Below are positions 34,119 through 41,185 of a stretch of DNA of 64,000 nt, one piece after another; the first letter of the stretch is position 1, and every line of letters begins with the position of its first letter. Origin of the DNA: an uncultured bacterium (GTDB taxonomy: Bacteria; Cyanobacteriota; Vampirovibrionia; Gastranaerophilales; Gastranaerophilaceae). The notes under the pieces are model-generated. The model was not told the DNA's origin and did not search any database. It was given only the letters and a program-made list of their open reading frames with translations. The position numbers were made by a program, and so were the translations under genes. The stretch spans positions 45,433-109,432 of the forward strand of contig CATLLJ010000007.1 in the NCBI GenBank assembly GCA_950022495.1, in the 5' to 3' direction.

Positions 34119-36749
34119 ATGCGAGTAAATTTTGAAACATTGAATTCCAGAGTTAATTATAAATCAGGAATTTCTTCAAATCAGGTTAGCAGCAGCGTAA
34201 CATCACCTAATTCATCAACAAAATCTAAGATGGTTCTACTGTCATTTACCGGAAAGAATATGAGACAGTTAGCTTCGTTTACTCCGGAAAATAATGGGCT
34301 TGGGCTTCCAGAAGCAGCTCAGGGCGGAGAAGGTTGTGTTGGTTATGAAGCCCCTGAAAGTTTGCGTTTACATGAAGATATAGATGCCAGAAGTTTCATG
34401 CCGTTCTGGGAACATAATAACCCAAAAGGTGGTTACAAATTTTTAATACATAGAAAATCTGATTACCCTGATGGTTTTAATGCAATGCAAAAAGGTTGTG
34501 ATACCATGCCTGCATCTGCTTTCTACAGTGCTGATCTTGGTGAAGATTTAAGTGCTGTTGCTAAAAAATTAGGTTTAGCAGAAGATGAATTGAGTTATGT
34601 AATTCAGAGTCGTCCCGTAGGAACCGGAGCAGAAGCAAGATCAAAATATTGTATATTGGAACCTACAACTCTGAAAGGACAGATAACAAGAGCCTCTGAA
34701 CAAGTTCTTGGTGAATTTGAAACTATTCCTTATCACCTGTTTTCTATTTCAAGGAACAATCCGAAGTATAATAATTTAAAATTTGCACCAAATTATTTCC
34801 TTTATACTCCTCAATTAGCACGTGCTTCAAAACCTTATTCTTATGATGCCTTTGGAAGCGGATGTTTTGATGCTGAAATTATAAACTCCGACTGGATGCG
34901 TGCTCAGGCTGATTTTACTCATACTAAAATGAACACTGATGAATTTGGATATTTTGATCCTGCACATGTTTATTGTCATGACAGGGTATGTCATACTTAT
35001 GGAAACCATATTGCTAATATGTCTGCAGCCGGTAATCCTCACGTAAATGGTTTGAAAATGCATATTTGGGAGCATAATCCTGGTAGAAATTATCAAGGTG
35101 TTACAGATGACCCATTTAAATATTTTTCATTAATTGCAGATAATTCTGATGTTGAAACATTGAGAGCTTTACCTGAATTTGAAATATTGCAAAAAGCAAA
35201 ACAGTATGGAATTAATTCAGAACAATTGTCTCCGAGAGAACGTCAAATTGCACGTACTATATTGGAACCTTATTTTAGACCATTTGTTGATGGAGCAGGT
35301 ACATATAATGTTGTAAAATCGGGTATCTCTGCAGCTCGTATTAATCCACAAAATGTCTCACTGGGAACCGTTTCTTATCAATTTGGTAAAGAAATGAAAG
35401 ACCCTGAAACTTCTGATATTGCAAAATTCTTAACTGATGACTTTGCAAGTATTGAAACAAAAGATGTAGTTAATGGTTCTACTCCTGCAAATTTGGAGTT
35501 AGGCGATCCTGCTGCAAAATTTGGAAGAGATGGTAATGGAATAAATGCAGTTAGAAAAGGCTATACTCCATTTACTTATGTTCCGGAAAATGAACTTGAA
35601 GCTTTTTCTGCTAAACTTGAAGCGACCCCTGACTTAAAGACAAAATTCCAAAATATTACAACAGATATTAATCAAGTTATTGCCACAAGAAGAAAAAATG
35701 CAGAGTGGTTAACAGGTTTGATTGAAGAAGCTCAGACAAAAGGTCATGATGCGTTAAAAAATCTATTCTTTAACTCAAATCAAATTTCGGATGGGGCAGA
35801 TGTACTAGGTGGTTTAACTAAATTAAAAGATGGTGAAATTCTTGTTGTCGGCTGGGGCAGAGCTGATGATCAAAAAGGTTATCCTATTACGACAAAGGGC
35901 TATCTTGAATTTCTAAAACGTGATGATATCCCTAAAGAAATGAAGTTAAAAGTTAAAGTACTTATTGGTGCTGGTCCTTGGGATAGAAATCACCCGGATT
36001 ATATTGCTATTGAACGTGATCTTGCAGAAATTGCAACATTAGATGGCGGTATATATAAAAATAATTTTATGTATATGAACGGATTTTATCCGAAACGTTT
36101 TGTAGGATGTGCTACACATGGTATGTTTACTTCACGTCGTGAAATGTGCGGTATTACACCGTTAGAATGTAAAGCCGCTGGTGTACCTTATGGTGCAACT
36201 GCTACAGGTGGTCCTGTTGATTATACAAATGCAACAAATGGTTATTTGACTAAAGAACCGGTTGAACTTAATCCTCATCACTTTGGATTGTCATGGGAAA
36301 ATACCCCTCAAGAAATTGATAATGCCAGAGTTTCAAGACAGGCGGTGCAGGTATCTGATATATTTAAAGAGATGATAGAAGAACATACTGAACGCTATGA
36401 TGACTATGTTTCTAAATGTAAAACCAATATTGAAGAAAAAATAGATTGGCATGAAAACGCAAAATATAATCGTGGTAAATCTGCCAATAGACGATATTTG
36501 GATGATATTTTAGAGGTTGATAAAGGATGGGAAGCCCGTTATAAAGGTAGAATGAAACGTATTACCGGTCAATTTGGAGAATACAAAGACAATATTGAAG
36601 AATTGATGCATCAAACTAAGTCTAAACCTGTAAAAGTTATTTTATCTATTATTCTTGGCGGTCTTGCTATAGGTTCAGGTGTGTATATTTATCTCCATAA
36701 TAAAAAGGATAAGACGCAGCCAGCTGAACATATTGAGACAGTAGCTTAA
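34119..36749 (+). CDS. Divergent glycogen/starch synthase-like (GT5, GT-B) protein with C-terminal membrane anchor
   Basis: An 876-residue protein. Several GT5 positions can be seen: HVYCHDRVCHTYGNH (283-297) matches the HAHDWH strand, WEHNPGRNYQG (317-327) the HNLAYQG loop, VVGWGRADDQKG (576-587) the sugar-nucleotide-binding R-x(4)-K, and TSRREMCGITPLE (671-683) the segment with the key Glu (675). It is much longer than the roughly 480 residues of GlgA, with extra segments in the N-terminal half, and the N-terminal K-x-G-G-L motif is not clear. Residues 838-859 form one transmembrane helix followed by a short tail. LSFTGKN at about 41-47 resembles the F-G motif. Monocistronic, with a strong terminator. 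Donor and acceptor unknown. Confidence 0.75.
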   Translation: MRVNFETLNSRVNYKSGISSNQVSSSVTSPNSSTKSKMVLLSFTGKNMRQLASFTPENNGLGLPEAAQGGEGCVGYEAPESLRLHEDIDARSFMPFWEHNNPKGGYKFLIHRKSDYPDGFNAMQKGCDTMPASAFYSADLGEDLSAVAKKLGLAEDELSYVIQSRPVGTGAEARSKYCILEPTTLKGQITRASEQVLGEFETIPYHLFSISRNNPKYNNLKFAPNYFLYTPQLARASKPYSYDAFGSGCFDAEIINSDWMRAQADFTHTKMNTDEFGYFDPAHVYCHDRVCHTYGNHIANMSAAGNPHVNGLKMHIWEHNPGRNYQGVTDDPFKYFSLIADNSDVETLRALPEFEILQKAKQYGINSEQLSPRERQIARTILEPYFRPFVDGAGTYNVVKSGISAARINPQNVSLGTVSYQFGKEMKDPETSDIAKFLTDDFASIETKDVVNGSTPANLELGDPAAKFGRDGNGINAVRKGYTPFTYVPENELEAFSAKLEATPDLKTKFQNITTDINQVIATRRKNAEWLTGLIEEAQTKGHDALKNLFFNSNQISDGADVLGGLTKLKDGEILVVGWGRADDQKGYPITTKGYLEFLKRDDIPKEMKLKVKVLIGAGPWDRNHPDYIAIERDLAEIATLDGGIYKNNFMYMNGFYPKRFVGCATHGMFTSRREMCGITPLECKAAGVPYGATATGGPVDYTNATNGYLTKEPVELNPHHFGLSWENTPQEIDNARVSRQAVQVSDIFKEMIEEHTERYDDYVSKCKTNIEEKIDWHENAKYNRGKSANRRYLDDILEVDKGWEARYKGRMKRITGQFGEYKDNIEELMHQTKSKPVKVILSIILGGLAIGSGVYIYLHNKKDKTQPAEHIETVA

Positions 36750-36758
36750 ATGAATTTT

Positions 36759-36797
36759 AAAACGCCGCAACTTTTATAAGTTGCGGCGTTTTTTATA
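36759..36797. terminator. Strong terminator
   Basis: AAAACGCCGCAACTT and AAGTTGCGGCGTTTT form a 15-bp stem with a 4-base loop, followed by T-runs. It lies between the GT5-like gene and the convergent 48-residue ORF and fits both. Confidence 0.9.
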
Positions 36798-36799
36798 TC

Positions 36800-36946
36800 T
36801 TAGTGTATAATATTTGCTAAAATTATCATTACTGCCACCATAATTCCCATAAATACCAACGAACCTATTACTCCAGTTCCTGATGATTCATTATATCTAG
36901 GTTTATTTAAATTATTATCCATAGCTTTTGATTCTAAATTTTCCAT
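36800..36946 (-). CDS. Small single-span membrane protein, 48 residues
   Basis: A short ORF starting at ATG 36946, with AGGAG seven bases upstream and its stop next to a strong terminator. The first 24 residues are polar (ENLESKAMDNNLNKPRYNE); the last 23 are hydrophobic (IGSLVFMGIMVAVMIILAN), predicting one transmembrane helix at the C-terminus. Function unknown. Confidence 0.65.
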   Translation of the reverse strand: MENLESKAMDNNLNKPRYNESSGTGVIGSLVFMGIMVAVMIILANIIH

Positions 36947-37029
36947 TTTTAATTCTCCTATAAATTCCAATACTAACTGATTGACCGCGTGCTTTGGTCA
37001 ATTAAATACTTAATTTAAGCAGTTTTTAG

Positions 37030-37410
37030 TTATGGAGCGTTAGGATAAATTTGAGAAAGGAATGTTTTCCTTGAAGATATTAAATTGTTTTCAAGATAAG
37101 ATTTGTTATAAATATATGATAATAATAGTGAAAATTGAGATGCTGCCGGCGTTAAAGCATTCTTAAAGCCGCCAAAGGAAGATTTATTATCAGAATTTTT
37201 ATTTTGAAATATTTCAGCATGATTGGATGCCGATGATGGGGCAATAACTTTTTCATTTGATTTTGTATTATTGTATACTGTAAAAGTATTGTCTATACTT
37301 TGTATACTATCTGCCACACTTCCGTCAAAATTGTTTATCGCTGTTAAATCAACATTAACAGTCATAAAGAATAAAAATATAATGCAAAATATATGTATTA
37401 TTTTTTTCAT
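37030..37410 (-). CDS. Secreted hypothetical protein
   Basis: A 126-residue protein with an N-terminal signal peptide (KKIIHIFCIIFLFFMTVNV) and an Asn/Ser-rich mature part. No lipobox is obvious and no family recognised. A TATAAT box ends seven bases before the ATG and no Shine-Dalgarno is present, as in other possibly leaderless genes here. It is followed by the 48-residue membrane protein on the same strand, 83 bases on. Confidence 0.65.
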   Translation of the reverse strand: MKKIIHIFCIIFLFFMTVNVDLTAINNFDGSVADSIQSIDNTFTVYNNTKSNEKVIAPSSASNHAEIFQNKNSDNKSSFGGFKNALTPAASQFSLLLSYIYNKSYLENNLISSRKTFLSQIYPNAP

Positions 37411-37490
37411 TTATCTAATTATATAAAAAATTTATCAAAAAGGCATTAGACTAATGATTATTTTAAAATTTGTAATCAATTTGTTTTTAT

Positions 37491-37496
37491 TATAAT
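37491..37496 (+). promoter_or_regulatory. -10 element close to the phosphatase-like start
   Basis: TATAAT ends eight bases before the ATG at 37505; no Shine-Dalgarno is visible, suggesting a leaderless or near-leaderless transcript. The -35 is weak. Confidence 0.35.
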
Positions 37497-37504
37497 TTAT
37501 TGTT

Positions 37505-38134
37505 ATGAGTCGCATAATAGGAATATCAGATATACATGGCGAATATTATAAGCTATGTTCAGTTTTAGATAAGATTGCCCCGCAAAAAGATGACACTATC
37601 GTTTTTATGGGTGATTATATTGACAGAGGTGCAAAATCCCGCGAAGTTGTTGACAAAATTATAGATATGCAGAATGTATGCAATTGCGTTTATCTTATAG
37701 GGTCTCATGAGTATGCAATGCTTCAGGCGAAAACTGATGATTATTACAATTATTTATTCTGGAATTATGGGGGAGATGCCACGGCAGATAGTTATGGCTG
37801 TTTTGATAATATAATGAAGATTCATGGTGACTTTTTCAATAATTTAAAACCTTACCATATTATTAATAATTATATGTTTGTCCATGCCGGAATTCGGATT
37901 GGTATTCCGTTAGACCAGCAAGATTTGACTGATATGGTTTACATAAGAAGTGAATTTTATAACAAACCTCATCAATTACCTTACAAAATAATATTCGGGC
38001 ATACAGAATTTGAGAAACCGCAGGTTCAGAATGATAAAATTTGTATTGATACAGGCTGTGGAAAATATCCTAAAGCACCATTAACCGCAATTATTTGTGA
38101 AAATGGTAAGGAAACATTTGTTAATTCTGATTAA
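37505..38134 (+). CDS. PPP-type serine/threonine phosphatase-like metallophosphoesterase
   Basis: A 209-residue calcineurin-like phosphoesterase of the bacterial PrpA/ApaH/PP2A-like type. Metal-site motifs SDIHGEYYKL and GDYIDRG, the His in FVHAG and GHTEF are present. The third motif, normally GNHE, reads GSHE (IGSHEYAML), so the conserved Asn metal ligand is replaced by Ser. This may lower or change activity. The length fits bacterial PPP phosphatases. It is monocistronic with a possibly leaderless start. Confidence 0.85.
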   Translation: MSRIIGISDIHGEYYKLCSVLDKIAPQKDDTIVFMGDYIDRGAKSREVVDKIIDMQNVCNCVYLIGSHEYAMLQAKTDDYYNYLFWNYGGDATADSYGCFDNIMKIHGDFFNNLKPYHIINNYMFVHAGIRIGIPLDQQDLTDMVYIRSEFYNKPHQLPYKIIFGHTEFEKPQVQNDKICIDTGCGKYPKAPLTAIICENGKETFVNSD

Positions 38135-38228
38135 TTTTGTATGTTAAGTTTTGTTACTTAACTTTATAATTAACCTGAAATTAATCAATTATTCACTTTG
38201 TATATACTTTTTATATATAAGGTGCCTT

Positions 38229-39101
38229 ATGACAATACATAATACTACTATTAATATAAATATTAATACAACTGGACCAATGCCATTTGGTTGTGGAATG
38301 CGTGGACCTATGCTTCCTCCGCCATCTTTATTTTGCGGCTTTTCTCAGCCTGTCATACCGCCGCCGAATAGCTCATTGTTTGGGTTTATGCCTCAAATGC
38401 CTGCAATGCCGTCTCTATTTGGTGGTTTTAACTTTTTCCAACAACCGGTAATGCCGTCATTCTTTCGCTTCCAGATGCCTCAATTGCCGCAATTTACAAT
38501 GCCGCAATTTCAGTTTAACCAATTACCGCAGCTTCCTGCCCCTAGTCAATTCCCGACACAAATTACATCTAATTCTTTTTCAAATTTATTTAAGTTAAAT
38601 AATACTTTTATGCCATTTGCCGGTGCTATTAGTGCTCCAGCTTCAACTAGTGTCAATCCATCTAATAATAATTCACAAAGTTTTGCTCCAATGAATTTAT
38701 CCGATAAACAATTGGCTGAATATGGATTTGATACCCCTGAAAAACGTCAAGGATTTAGAAGTTTAAAACCTGAAATGCAGCATGCTGTTGTAAAACTAAC
38801 CGATTATGCAAAATCAGAAGGTATTAAGATTACTTACAAATCAAAACGAAGTATCTTTAGAACCCGTGCAGAACAAGAGGCAATATATAGAACCGCACGT
38901 TCAGGATATGCTGCAAAACCTGGTTCATCCCGTCACGAAACAGGTGAAGCTGTAGATATTACTATTCCGGGTGCAAACTCCAGCAATAAAAATGATCCAC
39001 AATACAAAAAATTAGCTGCGTTCTGGCAAAATATGGGCTATACTTGGGGTGGTAACTGGAAGCATTGTGAACCTTGGCATTTTGATTTAAGAAGAGCATA
39101 A
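38229..39101 (+). CDS. M15-family D-Ala-D-Ala carboxypeptidase-like protein with Pro/Met-rich N-terminus
   Basis: A 290-residue protein. Residues 17-115 are low complexity, rich in Pro, Met, Phe and Gln (repeated MP-x-F and LPQ units), without a signal peptide. Residues 157-290 are a VanY/M15 peptidase domain: zinc ligands in SRHETGEAVD (His236, Asp243) and EPWHFD (His284). TWGGNWKHCEPWHF resembles endolysin-type M15 enzymes that cut peptidoglycan peptides. AAGGTG lies before the ATG at 38229; upstream in-frame codons are less likely starts. TTGPMPFGCG near the N-terminus weakly resembles the F-G motif. Confidence 0.85.
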   Translation: MTIHNTTINININTTGPMPFGCGMRGPMLPPPSLFCGFSQPVIPPPNSSLFGFMPQMPAMPSLFGGFNFFQQPVMPSFFRFQMPQLPQFTMPQFQFNQLPQLPAPSQFPTQITSNSFSNLFKLNNTFMPFAGAISAPASTSVNPSNNNSQSFAPMNLSDKQLAEYGFDTPEKRQGFRSLKPEMQHAVVKLTDYAKSEGIKITYKSKRSIFRTRAEQEAIYRTARSGYAAKPGSSRHETGEAVDITIPGANSSNKNDPQYKKLAAFWQNMGYTWGGNWKHCEPWHFDLRRA

Positions 39102-39121
39102 AATTTTGTCTTATTGTTATT

Positions 39122-39153
39122 CTAGCAAAATTTTTATTTTTTAGTTTTAAAAT
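39122..39153 (+). promoter_or_regulatory. Shared promoter element CTAGCAAAA-N17-TAAAAT
   Basis: CTAGCAAAA (39122-39130), 17 bases, TAAAAT (39148-39153), leader about 24 bases to the ATG at 39184. It matches the elements at 10188, 14790 and 28090 and supports 39184 as the true start of the frameshifted gene. Confidence 0.65.
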
Positions 39154-39183
39154 AGATGTGAATAATTATCTGAGTTCGTATTT

Positions 39184-39246
39184 ATGCAGCTTGCTAATGA
39201 TACAAATATATCTTTTGGAATGTTGAAAAAAAAGCAGGCTGACTAA
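39184..39246 (+). pseudogene. N-terminal piece of a frameshifted F-G motif gene
   Basis: ATG at 39184 opens 20 codons containing NDTNISFGMLKKK and ending at TAA 39244-39246. The run of eight A residues at 39226-39233 lies just before the break. Removing one A joins this frame without a stop to the frame of the next entry, restoring a protein of about 260 residues. The promoter element and the F-G motif fit a real N-terminus. Confidence 0.65.
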
Positions 39247-39277
39247 TTTTGAAAAGGTTTTTGCGGAAACCTTTAAA

Positions 39278-39970
39278 GTGCCACTTGAAAAAATGAATAC
39301 AAAGAGCGATCTTTATAAATGGTCAGAGGATTTGTTTATAAAAGAGACTTCTAAAAAAACTGCTCAAAAAGGAACTCAGGATAAACTTGATTTGTGGCGA
39401 GATAAGATTTGCAAAGTATTAGATAATCTACAAGAAGGCAGCTTGTGGAAATGTATTTTGTATAACGCAATACAACGTACAGACATTTATTATCCGACTT
39501 TTGATAGTGATATTATTATTGCTACGATTAAGCAAATCTCTGATAACATTGAAAATTTACCTGATAGGTTTAATTTTATGAAATTATATGAGCAAAAATT
39601 AAGATCCACTGCCTTAGATAAATATTTCCCAAACAAAAATAATCAGAATGGATGGCTTAAATTTTCTAAAAATGCGTACGGAGATGACGACAGTGTTATT
39701 ACTGATATAAGAAATCTTTCTATTGGCACAAAATGGTGTACTAAGTCTAAGTTATTTGCAGAAGAATGTATTGAGACGGGAAATTTCTATATTTTCTTTA
39801 AGGATGGATTACCAATTTTAGGGATTAGAACTCACAATAATAAAATTTATGAAATAAAAAATAAAATGAATAAACCTGTTTATGAGTCTCTTAATAACGA
39901 AATCAACGAACTTTTAAAACAGCATTCTGAGCTAGAAAAATATAATGATAATATTTCTACCATTTGTTAA
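39278..39970 (+). CDS. Hypothetical protein, body of a probably frameshifted gene
   Basis: A 230-residue frame from a GTG at 39278 (first ATG at 39293). Its open frame extends upstream to 39227 as a continuation of the short ORF at 39184, read one base shifted at an A8 tract. The C-terminal part has SIGTKWCTKSKLF, GNFYIFFKDGLP and KIYEIKN, a pattern of Trp-Cys-Thr followed by a short beta sheet that I cannot place in a named family. No membrane segment. It overlaps the convergent gene 39932-40252 by 39 bases. Confidence 0.7.
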   Translation: MPLEKMNTKSDLYKWSEDLFIKETSKKTAQKGTQDKLDLWRDKICKVLDNLQEGSLWKCILYNAIQRTDIYYPTFDSDIIIATIKQISDNIENLPDRFNFMKLYEQKLRSTALDKYFPNKNNQNGWLKFSKNAYGDDDSVITDIRNLSIGTKWCTKSKLFAEECIETGNFYIFFKDGLPILGIRTHNNKIYEIKNKMNKPVYESLNNEINELLKQHSELEKYNDNISTIC

Positions 39971-40252
39971 ATTGATATATTCTTTAAAAGGTTCTACTTT
40001 CGATTCCGAAGAATCAGAATAAAAATATTTTGTTATAAGAGTTTCCTTAACCGGCTTTGCATCATTACTAAAATCTTGTGAAACTCTATCGTACCTAGTA
40101 ACAATATCACCATTATAGTTTACATTTTTATTTGTTCTTCTAATCATTGTAAGTTCTAAAGGAGAAGATGTTTTAGGGTTTCTTAATAAGTGATAACCCT
40201 GAAGTCTCTTTCCGATAGCATAAGTTGCTAATTTCAATTTTTGTATCTGCAT
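39932..40252 (-). CDS. Hypothetical protein
   Basis: A 106-residue protein with a basic N-terminal half and a central beta-like segment (NYNGDIVTRYDRVSQDF). A GAG sits ahead of the ATG. The 39-base convergent overlap with the preceding gene and the lack of a recognisable domain reduce confidence, but the amino acid composition looks like real coding sequence. Confidence 0.5.
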   Translation of the reverse strand: MQIQKLKLATYAIGKRLQGYHLLRNPKTSSPLELTMIRRTNKNVNYNGDIVTRYDRVSQDFSNDAKPVKETLITKYFYSDSSESKVEPFKEYINLTNGRNIIIIFF

Positions 40253-40375
40253 AAATTCTCGATATTAATTAGATTTTAGAGTTTGCCATATCGAATATCA
40301 TATTATTGATTTAATTCGGTTTATTTGCATTAATACCCTTCAATCTCTCGGGATCATATTATCATAAATGAAATT

Positions 40376-40858
40376 TTATATAAATCTATTAAAATATGCC
40401 TGTTCAATTTCAGGACTTAAATATTTACCATCTGCTTTTTTACCTTGAATTAAGTCTTTAAGGTGTCTTACCATTGGTAATGAGCCGGAATGTTCTTGAG
40501 CAACTTTGCTAAAAATTCCATGCTCTTTTTGTATAATAGTTCTTTCTGTAATATCTTGTAATTTTCCTAACAAATCCATTGGCGAATTAGAAACAATATC
40601 TTTATTATGATTATCTTTTAAAAGGCTAATGTTATATCTATCACCAAAAACCTCATTAAACAATCTCAATGAGTACAATTTTCCTTTTGAAGTTTGAGCA
40701 GCCATTACATCCACAACCGTTGTAGGTTCCCCGATCGTTGAAAGCTTTTTGCTTAATTGTGATAACATTTCGGTATTTCCTGAATTTTTAAGACGAAATA
40801 GTGCACTACTACCAAGTCTTGCACCAAATGTTTGATTGTTATAATTATTAATTTCCAT
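40376..40858 (-). CDS. Hypothetical protein with N-terminal TFGA motif
   Basis: A 160-residue soluble protein starting MEINNYNNQTFGARLGSS, another clear example of the F-G motif. The next part, LSQLSKKLSTIGEPTTVVDV, then RYNISLLKDN, is reminiscent of the two small proteins at 28150 and 28567, and a helical C-terminus follows. No CTAGCAAAA-type promoter was found upstream. Function unknown. Confidence 0.75.
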   Translation of the reverse strand: MEINNYNNQTFGARLGSSALFRLKNSGNTEMLSQLSKKLSTIGEPTTVVDVMAAQTSKGKLYSLRLFNEVFGDRYNISLLKDNHNKDIVSNSPMDLLGKLQDITERTIIQKEHGIFSKVAQEHSGSLPMVRHLKDLIQGKKADGKYLSPEIEQAYFNRFI

Positions 40859-40973
40859 ACCCAGTTAATGTTTGTAAATATAAATTGTTGCTGATTAATT
40901 AAAATTTTGTTACAAAAATAAATATGTTAAAAGCAAAACACAAACCAATATGTGAGAGTCGATATGCCCAAAT

Positions 40974-41023
40974 AACGCCCCAAAAAAAGGAACAACTTAC
41001 GTTATTCCTTTTTTTGGGGCGTT
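40974..41023. repeat. 19-bp perfect inverted repeat overlapping the tRNA-Val 3' end
   Basis: AACGCCCCAAAAAAAGGAA (40974-40992) and its exact complement (41005-41023) flank a 12-base loop. The right arm includes the tRNA acceptor 3' strand, so the acceptor and this hairpin are mutually exclusive pairings. There is no T-run after it on the minus strand. The rest of 40859-41016 shows no gene. Confidence 0.8.
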
Positions 41024-41144
41024 AGAAGACTCGCTTGCATCGTAGGCGAGCAACACGAGCCGTACGAGGCAGGATACTCGAAAGAGTAGAACTTTTGACA
41101 TCCTCCTTGTAAGGGAGGCGCTCTACCAACTGAGCTAAACGCCC
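41017..41144 (-). tRNA. tRNA-Val (UAC) interrupted in the T-loop
   Basis: From 41144 on the minus strand: acceptor GGGCGTT, a normal D arm, anticodon arm CCTCC-CTTACAA-GGAGG (anticodon TAC), variable loop, and T-stem AAAAG with TTC. Then 56 extra bases (41033-41088) intervene before GAGT, CTTCT and AACGCCC, which complete the T-loop, T-stem (one A-C mismatch) and acceptor. Without the insert the T-loop reads TTCGAGT, the exact consensus. Base 73 would be C, unusual for tRNA-Val, and no CCA is encoded. It may be an inactivated gene or one needing RNA processing. Confidence 0.6.
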
Positions 41145-41185
41145 TTAATTTATTTTCTTTTTCATCCCTCTCGGAACACTATTAA

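Noticed and set aside
39226..39242. Programmed -1 frameshift at A_AAA_AAG (dnaX-type slippery heptamer)
   Set aside because: The heptamer is in the right register, but a -1 shift leads to a TGA at 39240. The long ORF needs a +1 change or loss of one A, so the classic mechanism does not explain it.
40310..40375. CTAGCAAAA-type element for the genes at 40252 and 40858 (minus)
   Set aside because: Only partial matches (TCAGCAACA, TGGCAAA) with poor -10 boxes or impossible spacing to the ATG were found.
40974..41023. Integron attC site
   Set aside because: The palindrome lacks the conserved GTTRRRY/RYYYAAC core boxes, no integrase is present, and its right arm coincides with the tRNA acceptor strand.
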